Source: an uncultured Clostridia bacterium
GTDB lineage: Bacteria > Bacillota > Clostridia > TANB77 > CAG-508
Direction of reading: 5' to 3'
Assembly (NCBI GenBank): GCA_934120315.1
Contig: CAKOTX010000001.1
Coordinates: 1 to 64,000, forward strand
DNA length: 64,000 nt
Both the position numbers and the translations under genes were made by a program. This document shows, piece after piece, positions 56,276 through 64,000 of the stretch (its first letter is position 1; every line of letters starts with the position of its first letter). The notes under the pieces are model-generated. The model saw only the letters and a program-made list of their open reading frames with translations. It had not been told where the DNA came from and made no database searches.

Positions 56276-58190
56276 TGAAGATTCACAATTATTAAGAAAA
56301 CAAACTATAAAAGAATTAATAGCTCCTTCTGGAATAGATGCATCAGATATTGATCACTTAGAAATAATTTCTAGTGTAAAGAAATATGCAAGAAGCTTCT
56401 TTGTTTCAACATTACCAAGAATGTGTACATTCCCAGAATTATTTAGGGATATGTATTTCTTCGGAGATATAAATACATCAATATATATAAATCCAGTTCA
56501 AGAAGCTAAGTCACAAAACGAATTAAACAGAATAATTAATGAACTTGAAACAGAAAGAATTGTTGCAGCTGATAGAGGAAATATAAACAGAGAAAGTAAT
56601 TTAACACAAAAAAGATTTGAAGCAGAACAATTAAGAGATGAAATTGCAGCAGGATTTAATAAATTATATGAAGCATCTGTTATTTCAACAATCTTTACAT
56701 ATAATTTAGATGATTTAGATAGATTAACAAAATTGTTATCAACAGAAATGTCAAAATCATTGGTTGGAGTAAAAACAGCATGGGCAATGCAAGAAGAGGC
56801 TTTTAAATCTAATTTACCATTAATGGAAAATAAGATTAATAAAACTCATACTTTTGATAGACGTTCAATGTCAACAATATTTCCATTTGTTACATCAGAG
56901 GTAGGACATTCAACAGGAATTCCTTTAGGATTTAATAAACAAACAGGAACACCAATATTATTTGATAATTTTCATAATTCACTTACAAATTATAATATGG
57001 TTATATTTGCAAAATCTGGTGCTGGTAAATCTGTAACGATGAAAACATTGATAAGTAGATCTTCATTACTAATGGGAATTGAAAGTTTAGCACTTGATGC
57101 TGAAGGTGAATATCAAATAGTTGCTGAATCATTAGGTGGAATAAATGTTGTTTTAAGTCCAACATCCAAAACAGTTATTAACTTATTTGATGTTGAAACA
57201 GAAACAGCTAAAGATGAAATAACAGGAAGAGAAAGATTAGTTCTAAATATTGAAAATAAAGTAGAAGATGTAACACAAGCTTTATTAACAATGGCTAGAG
57301 GTAGTACAAGAAGTACAGAAGTAAATGAGTTAACAAAACAAATTATAGCAGAATCTGTAGCAGAAGAATATGCTGCAAGAGGAATAACAAGTGACCCTAA
57401 TAGTTTATATGAAGCTACAACTAATTTTAACAGAGGGGACAAATTATATAGGGATAAAAAGAAAATGCCGACAATAGGTTCTTGGTATAGAAGGATTCAA
57501 GCAAAAGCACAAGAGAATATGAATGATGACTATAGATTCCATTATAGTTATTTATTAAAAGTAATGAAACAATACATAAGAGAATATAATGGTCAAATGG
57601 CTTATTTTGATGGACAATCTACATTTGAATTATTAGAAGGAGCACCATTTATAAATTTGGACATATCTCAATTGGAAGAAAAATTTGCAAGACCACTTGC
57701 ACAACAGATTCTTTTAACTTGGATATGGGAAAAATTTGTTAAGAAAAATAGTGAAGATAGAAGTAAAGCTACAAAGAAAAGGGTAATTGTCGATGAGGCA
57801 TGGATGTTACTACCATACCCAGAAGCTGTAGATTTCTTAAATACAATGGCTAGACGTGCTAGAAAAAGAAATGTTTCTTTAGCAGTAGTTTCTCAAAGAT
57901 TCCAAGATTTCTATGAAAAACCTGAAGCTCAAGCTGTTCTTACATCTTCTGATACAAAATTATTTTTAGCACAAGATAAATCTGAAATACAATATTTAAA
58001 AGAAGTATTTAAGTTAAGTGAAGGAGAAGCTGGATTTTTGGTTACTTGTGGTAAGGGTGAAGGGTTGTTAAAGGTTGGACCTGAATCTGCTATTATACAA
58101 ATAACACCTACACAAAAAGAGTTTGAGTTTGTGGAGACAAACTTGAATAAGTTAATTAAAAATAGAACAGCAAGAATAAATGAAGAGTAA
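56226..58190 (+). CDS. VirB4-family T4SS ATPase
   Basis: 654 residues from the ATG eight bases after GGAGG. Walker A FAKSGAGKSVTMKT (near 261), Walker B KKRVIVDEAWMLLPY (near 517), ARRARKRNVSLAVVSQRFQDF, and a C-terminal domain with FKLSEGEAGFLVTCGKG. It is complete and unshifted, so it is the best in-window template for placing the five skips in the left-element copy. Confidence 0.9.
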   Translation: MAKKRQQEEEREMQPINEDSQLLRKQTIKELIAPSGIDASDIDHLEIISSVKKYARSFFVSTLPRMCTFPELFRDMYFFGDINTSIYINPVQEAKSQNELNRIINELETERIVAADRGNINRESNLTQKRFEAEQLRDEIAAGFNKLYEASVISTIFTYNLDDLDRLTKLLSTEMSKSLVGVKTAWAMQEEAFKSNLPLMENKINKTHTFDRRSMSTIFPFVTSEVGHSTGIPLGFNKQTGTPILFDNFHNSLTNYNMVIFAKSGAGKSVTMKTLISRSSLLMGIESLALDAEGEYQIVAESLGGINVVLSPTSKTVINLFDVETETAKDEITGRERLVLNIENKVEDVTQALLTMARGSTRSTEVNELTKQIIAESVAEEYAARGITSDPNSLYEATTNFNRGDKLYRDKKKMPTIGSWYRRIQAKAQENMNDDYRFHYSYLLKVMKQYIREYNGQMAYFDGQSTFELLEGAPFINLDISQLEEKFARPLAQQILLTWIWEKFVKKNSEDRSKATKKRVIVDEAWMLLPYPEAVDFLNTMARRARKRNVSLAVVSQRFQDFYEKPEAQAVLTSSDTKLFLAQDKSEIQYLKEVFKLSEGEAGFLVTCGKGEGLLKVGPESAIIQITPTQKEFEFVETNLNKLIKNRTARINEE

Positions 58191-58200
58191 GGAGAAAAAA

Positions 58201-61200
58201 ATGAAAATTTTTACCAATAAAGGTATAATTGGAAAGTTAGTTATAGTAATAAGTATATTAATAATATTTTCTTGTTTAATTCCTAGTAATAAGGTTTATG
58301 CAGCCGATTTAGGTGGAACTTTGTTAAGACCAGTAATGGACTTGATATTAACTATTGCTGATGGAATATTTGATGTAGTGCAAAAAGCATTATTTGATTC
58401 ACCTTCATTAATAGTACTGGATTTAAGTAAAGGCATTTTGTCTACAATTTTTACAGTAGTAGCAGGAGTAATTATAGCTGTTGTTGTGGCTGCTGTTGCT
58501 ATTGCTTTAGGTGTTGCTCTTCCAACTATTGTTTCTGCGCTTGTAGCAAAAGTAGGAGTAGATCTTTCTGTTGGTTTATCAGCAGCAGCAATAGGAACTA
58601 TTGTTGTAACTGCTGTTGGAGAGGGAGCCATTGCAGGTTTAGCTGGTGGTGCATTTTTTAATAGGACATTTTTTGGAGACCAAGCGGTTTTGCCTTTATA
58701 TAGGATAAGCCCAGAAGAAATTTTTGCAGGGGATATTCCTATGTTGGATGTAAACTTTTTTGACTCTGGAACAGCTGAAAGTTCTAATATTAGCGATGCA
58801 GATGTATCAGAAATGACAAAAATGGTAGATTCAAAGTCAGGAATTATTGGACCTAGAAGTACTGATGAAACATTAAATTCGGAAATAAATGATTTCTTAA
58901 GTAAATATGGATTTGATGGATCATTTGATGTAGGAGTATATACAGGTGGACATTATAATCAAGATAAAAATATAAGTGCAGAAGAGATAGGAACAGCGGT
59001 GGATGAAGGGGGAGTACCATATATAGCAAAATTTAGTTTAGTAATTTCAACTAATACTTATAATGGTATTGGTCACGGAACATATGAAGTTGCTGTTTAC
59101 TCAAAAGCACTAGGACTTATTGATATTGGAAATACTCTAAAACCAACAATATCTAAATGGTATTATGCGCTAAGAACTATTGCAATTGTAGTGATGTTAA
59201 TAATTCTTGTATATATAGGAATTAGAATAATGACTTCAAGTATAGCAAGTGAAAAATCTAAATATAAGAATATGCTAACAGACTGGGTCGTTGCAATGAC
59301 TTTAATATTTGTTATGCATTATATAATGGTTTTTGCTAATAATATTAATGAATCGATTATTGAAGTTTTTAAATCAGCTAATAAAGTTGGAGCTCAAATT
59401 GGGGTAATACTTGATAAAGACGGAGATATAAAAAGAGCATTAGAAGAAGATGATGTTGGAAAGACTATGATATCGGAACATCCAGATATTTTTGCTGGAT
59501 ATGAAAATGGAGAAGGTCATATTAATTGGCCAACTAATTATATGGGATTAATCAGATTAGAGGCGGCTCAACATAGTGATGCGGGTATGCTATTTATAGG
59601 ATATGGAATGGCATTTTTAGTATTATGGTTTTATACAATATTTTTCTTATTTACATATCTTAGAAGGTTAGTATATATTGCATTTTTAACAATTATTGCT
59701 CCAATGGTAGCAATGACATATCCAATAGATAAAATAAATGATGGAAAAGCTCAAGCTTTTGATATGTGGTTTAAAGAATATATATTTAATTTATTGTTAC
59801 AGCCGGTACATCTATTGTTATATACAATTTTAATATCTAGTGCTTGCGAATTGGCAGAAACAAATATAATTTATACACTAGTAGCATTAGGCTTTATGAT
59901 GCCAGCAGAAAAATTATTACGTAGATTCTTTGGATTTGAGAAAGCACAAACTCCAGGAGCTCTTGGAGGAGCAGCAGGAGCTGCTCTAATGATGTCTGGA
60001 TTAAATAGATTATTAAGACCTCGTCCACCAAGACATGATCATAATTTAGGTGGTGAAAAAAATTCAGAAGATGAAAATAAAGATTACAGCTTAAATTCAA
60101 CAGGAGATTTAATGGATGGAGTAGAATTAGGTGCAGGGGCTGGAAAAACAGATGATAAAGATCCTACTAAAAAACCAGTTTTACCACCTGATGATTCATT
60201 TGATAAGAAAGAGGATGCAAAGGAAAATAAGAGAAGATTAATTTTTTCAGGAGAGAATCCTGAGGACAAACCAAATGGAAAATTAATATATACTCCTGAG
60301 ACAGAGAGAAAAATGGAGGAAGAAAGACAAAGAAAAGCAGCTGAAGCTGCTGAAGAAGCAAGAAAAAAGGCTATGGCAGAACAGATAAAGAAATCAATAG
60401 AGAAAAAGAATGAAAAAGAAGCTATTGCAAAAGCAGAGAAATTAAAAGCGGATAAGCTAAAGAAGTTGAAAGAAGAGCGAGCTAAACATCCTATAAAGAC
60501 TAAAATTAAAGGTGTTGCTAAAGGATTAGGAAAATCATCTAAATATTATCTTGAAGCAAGCATGAATAGAGCTATTAGAAATTATAGAGGAAGAGGAATT
60601 TCAACAATAGGAAGAACGTTAAGAGGTGGATTTGTAGGAGCAGGTGCTGCAATTGTCGGAGCATCTATAGGAATTGCATCTGGTGATATTGGAAAAGTTG
60701 GTCAGAATGCATCAACAGCAGCTGTAGCTGGATATGCAGTAGGTGCAAGAAAAGGTGATCCTGTGTCAGAGAAGGATGCTAAAAAAATAGGTGAGGAAAT
60801 TGAAAAAAATCAATATGATACACCAGAAGAATATAAAGCAGCAAAATTGAAGAAAAATGTAGATAAAATTGTTAAAAATTCAGATAATGTAAAAACTATA
60901 CAGGAAAATTTAAACTTAAAAAATTATGATGAAGCAGAGAAAAAACTTGAAAGCTATAGAGATTGTATGGAAGAGGGCATTACTGATATGGACGATGTAA
61001 GTACAATAATCAAAATGGTTGAAGAGAAAAATTGGGATAAAGAATTTGCAAAAAATATAGCAAGAGCATCTAAAAGTTTATCAAAGAGACCAGATAAAAT
61101 AGAGGGAACTCGTGAAGGAGATGACTTAAAGAAAAAATATATAAAATATGCTCAAAATCACGGTGTAAGTAATGAAAAAGATGCTGAAAATGCAGCAAAT

Positions 61201-61257
61201 CAAATAATATCAAGATTAACTGATTTTGGAAAAACAAAAGATAATTTGAGAACACTA
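58201..61257 (+). CDS. Very large VirB6/TrbL-like membrane protein
   Basis: 1018 residues from the ATG after AAGGAG. Signal peptide (to about residue 30), an Ala/Val/Gly-rich membrane region (90-150), an extracytoplasmic domain (about 160-310), then at least five helices including RTIAIVVMLIILVYIGIRIM and GMAFLVLWFYTIFFLFTYL. The conserved MMPAEKLLRRFFGFEKA follows, then a 400-residue cytoplasmic tail dense in Lys, Glu and Ala with a Gly/Ala-rich hydrophobic patch (GAGAAIVGASIGIASG). The long tail may dock ATPases or substrates. Stop codon TAA ends at 61260 at latest. Confidence 0.72.
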
Positions 61258-61283
61258 TAAAAAATTAAATAATGGAGGCTATA

Positions 61284-62234
61284 ATGGGTAATTTAAGAAG
61301 ATATTATTATGCTAATAAAACCAAGATATGGAGGGGCATACTCATTGTAGCCTTCATTTTGGTAATAATACAAGTATTAAATTATTTTGTAGGAAGAAAA
61401 AATACTAATAAGACAAATACTGTTTCAAATAATATAAGTACTAATATAACAGAAAATACATCTTTAACAACAGATAAATCAGTTTTAGGTACAGGAACAG
61501 TAAGTGAAAATAAATTAAAAAATGATATAAAAATAATTGATGAATTTTTAAATTTGTGTAATAGCAAAAAATTTGAAGATGCATATAAATTAGTTTCAAC
61601 AGATTGTAAAAATAATTTATTTACAACATATGAAATATTTAAAAAAACATATTGTGATAAAATATTTAATACATACAAAACATATACAACAGAGAATTGG
61701 AATGGTAATACTTATAAAGTAAGAATAACAGAAGATCCATTAGCAACAGGAAAAACAAGTAATGATATGTCTATACAAGATTATATGACAATAGTAGAAG
61801 AAAATAATGAAGAAAAATTAAATATAAATAATTATATTGGAAGAAATAAAATTAATGCAGTAAATACTCAAAGTAATGTAAAAATAGAAGTAATAAGTAG
61901 AGATACATTTGCGGAATACGAAGATTATAATATTAGAGTAACAAATAATTCAGATAAAACAATATATCTAGATGATGGTGAAAAAACATCAACAATATAT
62001 ATAGAAGATTCAAAGGGGTTAAAATATAACGCAGCAAGTGGAGAAATTATATATAGTACTTTAAAAATTAGACCTGGCTCTACAGTGGAATATGCTATAA
62101 AATATACAAATACATATAGAGCTAGTAGAAAAATTAAAAAATTAGTTTTTGCTAATTTAATTTTAGATTATGATAAATATATAAAAAATCCAAATAATTA
62201 TAATGAAGGAATAAAATACGAAGTAACATTTTAA
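61284..62234 (+). CDS. Single-pass protein with NTF2-like domain, VirB8 candidate
   Basis: 316 residues from the ATG after TGGAGG. Membrane helix (about 16-36), a Thr/Asn linker, then a helical start typical of NTF2-like folds (DEFLNLCNSKKFEDAYKLVS with CKNNLFTTYEIFKKTYC). The C-terminal half is a beta-rich domain (SNVKIEVISRDTF to KYEVTF) like DUF4352-type domains. VirB8 proteins have one helix and an NTF2-like fold and sit near VirB6, as here. The VirB8 assignment is inference. Confidence 0.5.
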   Translation: MGNLRRYYYANKTKIWRGILIVAFILVIIQVLNYFVGRKNTNKTNTVSNNISTNITENTSLTTDKSVLGTGTVSENKLKNDIKIIDEFLNLCNSKKFEDAYKLVSTDCKNNLFTTYEIFKKTYCDKIFNTYKTYTTENWNGNTYKVRITEDPLATGKTSNDMSIQDYMTIVEENNEEKLNINNYIGRNKINAVNTQSNVKIEVISRDTFAEYEDYNIRVTNNSDKTIYLDDGEKTSTIYIEDSKGLKYNAASGEIIYSTLKIRPGSTVEYAIKYTNTYRASRKIKKLVFANLILDYDKYIKNPNNYNEGIKYEVTF

Positions 62235-62263
62235 AGAAGATAGGAGGTGCAAAAAATAAAATA

Positions 62264-64000
62264 ATGAAAAATGCAATAATGGGATTCTTAAAAAGCAATA
62301 TAAAGTGGATAATAGGAATATTTATAATAATAGTTTTATTAATATTTTTAGCTAGTTCAAGTTATGTCTTAAAACTGATTGATTCTTCAAATTCAAATCA
62401 TTCTTCAGGTTTAGGCGGATTGAATTTTGGTGGTAATAACAACAACATGAATGCTCGTGTTGAAAATGAGATATCTTCTCAAGTGTCTGTTGGAAATATT
62501 GTTTCAAAAGGAAATGGAGATTATAAGTTTAATATAAATTTAGATGATAAAGTTAATGAATTATATGAAGAATTTTCTAAATCAGAAGAAGGAAGAAGAA
62601 AATTAAATTATATTACTGGAACGGAAGAAGAAAAAAAGGAATTGCTCAAAGACATGATAAGAGCAGAACTTATAACCCAATATCCTGATTTAAGAACTGT
62701 TTCTAATATGAATAATAAAGTGGATTCTGATGAAGTACAAGGAGTAATTAGATTTAAAAGGGTACTATCAGAACCAACAATAAGAAAAGTAGCAAGTATT
62801 AAAAAATCTGAAGATACATCAATTGAATTAAATGGTGGTATTGTTTGTTGGGGCGATGAATTTACATTAGGAGATGCAGAAGATTCTTCTAATAATTATC
62901 CAGCGTTACTTGCAGAAAAGTTACAAAAAAATGTATATAACCTAGGATTTGAAGGAGTAACTTCACAGGAAATTGCTTTATTGGCAGGAGTTGATAAATA
63001 TACTTTAGTAACAACAAATGAAGAGGATGTTACAATAGGAAAAGAATTAGGTTCTGAAGTTACAATATCAGTTTCATTAAAAAAAGATGATAATATAATG
63101 ACACAAACGCCATTTAAAACATTTGATGGAAGTGATGAGAAAAAGAAATTAGAATGTACTATAAATGGTGTTGATGGTGAATTAACATATAAAGAAGATT
63201 CTGGAACATATGTATTTAAAAGAAAAACAGAAGGTGAAGAAATTAAAATATCTAAAGATAGTATAATTTCTTTAAAAACACAATCAGGATATAAATCAGC
63301 ATTTCCAATAATTTGGATAGGAAATGGTAATTCATATATAAATTATAAAAATACAGGTTTAGTAAAAAATATTGTAGAAGATTGTTGGTCACTTATAAAT
63401 ATGGCTACAGATCCAGATAATTATATAGTAATAATTCCTACACATTATAGAGATTCAAATGGTGAGTTAAAGAAGTATGAGTCTAATGAGTATGATGCCA
63501 TAAAAAAGGTTTTTATGGAAGAAGCAGGATTTAATACTAATCAAGTGTTAGATTTACGAGATAAAATTAATGATGGTAGTGAATATAGTGTAATTGTTGA
63601 TGAAATAGAAAAATGCATGGAAAAAAATAATATAAAAACTAAAATCAGTGGAGAATATAATCAAAATATTAGTAACAGTGAAATTATAAAATTAAGTAAT
63701 GAATATCTTCCATCAGATGGAACTGCAATAACATTGGAATATATTCCTTTAGGAAATGCATTAGAACCAGCACCAGGAACATTAATGTGGCTTATAAATA
63801 ATGACGATGTAGAAATTCAAAAAGCAGCATTACAATATTTTTCAATAGATGCTTCAGGAAATTTAATTGTTGCAAATTGGAGTAAAGTAACTACAACTAT
63901 TGAGAACTTTACAGATGCAGATGGAAATAGAGATGGATATGTATATGATAATGGATATCCAACAACAGATGTACAATATACAATAGTACCTTCAAAAGTA
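62264..64000 (+). CDS. Membrane-anchored SGNH-hydrolase-like protein with altered nucleophile (cut by window edge)
   Basis: At least 579 residues; still open at the right edge. Membrane helix (about 12-34), a Gly/Asn linker, a helical domain (DDKVNELYEEFSKSEEGRRK), then a segment resembling block I of SGNH/GDSL hydrolases. There GIVCWGDEFTLGD replaces the usual GDS; NYPALLAEKL and VYNLGFEGVTSQEI follow as in that family, and later YIVIIPTHYRDSNG. The catalytic Ser is Glu (near residue 198). A wall-active function next to a secretion channel would make sense, but the altered motif leaves activity open. The C-terminal domain may be completed outside the window. Confidence 0.6.
   Translation, partial: MKNAIMGFLKSNIKWIIGIFIIIVLLIFLASSSYVLKLIDSSNSNHSSGLGGLNFGGNNNNMNARVENEISSQVSVGNIVSKGNGDYKFNINLDDKVNELYEEFSKSEEGRRKLNYITGTEEEKKELLKDMIRAELITQYPDLRTVSNMNNKVDSDEVQGVIRFKRVLSEPTIRKVASIKKSEDTSIELNGGIVCWGDEFTLGDAEDSSNNYPALLAEKLQKNVYNLGFEGVTSQEIALLAGVDKYTLVTTNEEDVTIGKELGSEVTISVSLKKDDNIMTQTPFKTFDGSDEKKKLECTINGVDGELTYKEDSGTYVFKRKTEGEEIKISKDSIISLKTQSGYKSAFPIIWIGNGNSYINYKNTGLVKNIVEDCWSLINMATDPDNYIVIIPTHYRDSNGELKKYESNEYDAIKKVFMEEAGFNTNQVLDLRDKINDGSEYSVIVDEIEKCMEKNNIKTKISGEYNQNISNSEIIKLSNEYLPSDGTAITLEYIPLGNALEPAPGTLMWLINNDDVEIQKAALQYFSIDASGNLIVANWSKVTTTIENFTDADGNRDGYVYDNGYPTTDVQYTIVPSKV

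Overview
The window reads as the replication-origin region of a very AT-rich Firmicute, most likely an uncultivated gut Clostridia lineage. Support: the dnaA-dnaN-recF-gyrB and rpmH-rnpA-yidD-yidC-jag-mnmE-mnmG-rsmG-parA-parB blocks flank clusters of DnaA boxes, AGGAGG ribosome sites are strong, Arg is almost always AGA, and CGG is nearly absent. The lineage is an inference from gene content and composition; no search was run.

Left part (1-9753): one end of an integrated conjugative-type element, all on the minus strand. From its right end it carries a helix-turn-helix protein, a small membrane protein, VirB2-like pilin, PrgI/VirB3-like, a detached VirB4 N-domain, VirB4, VirB6-like, an M23 wall hydrolase, a receiver-like protein, a class D-type sortase and a thioester-domain adhesin that runs off the edge. 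The element ends at a 45-base copy of the 3' half of a tRNA-Lys(CTT)-type gene, a typical attachment site. Four transfer genes are broken at eight places in an identical way: an in-frame CGG codon whose first C must be skipped (+1) so that GGA or GGT (Gly) is read. Five of the eight are in virB4. Only one other in-frame CGG was found in the window, and it is read normally. This is the main discovery candidate.

9754-10133 holds a compact locus shaped like the Fst/par type I toxin-antitoxin systems: a 22-residue hydrophobic peptide, a convergent antisense promoter, two direct repeats and a shared bidirectional terminator. 10134-24624 is chromosomal: CapA, two very large surface proteins, a VanW/G5 protein, a CBM25-like protein, a YmfI-type reductase, a hypothetical protein, three tRNAs and a DUF1858 protein.

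24753-28096 (plus) and 33619-36725 (minus) together look like a second type IV secretion set (coupling ATPase, VirB2, VirB6, PrgI; then VirB4 and its detached N-domain). It is split around dnaD-dnaI, gyrA and two small genes. Three of its genes appear to start at ATA or ATT codons.

37347-43707 is gyrB, recF, dnaN, dnaA (minus); 44184-52759 is the divergent rpmH to parB block. Two tRNA-Ser genes follow. From 53317 to the right edge lies a third type IV secretion-like operon: three VirB2-like pilins, PrgI, VirB4 N-domain, VirB4, a very large VirB6-like protein, a VirB8-like candidate and an SGNH-like protein. So three related secretion modules lie within 64 kb of the origin, all sharing the unusual split of VirB4 into two proteins.
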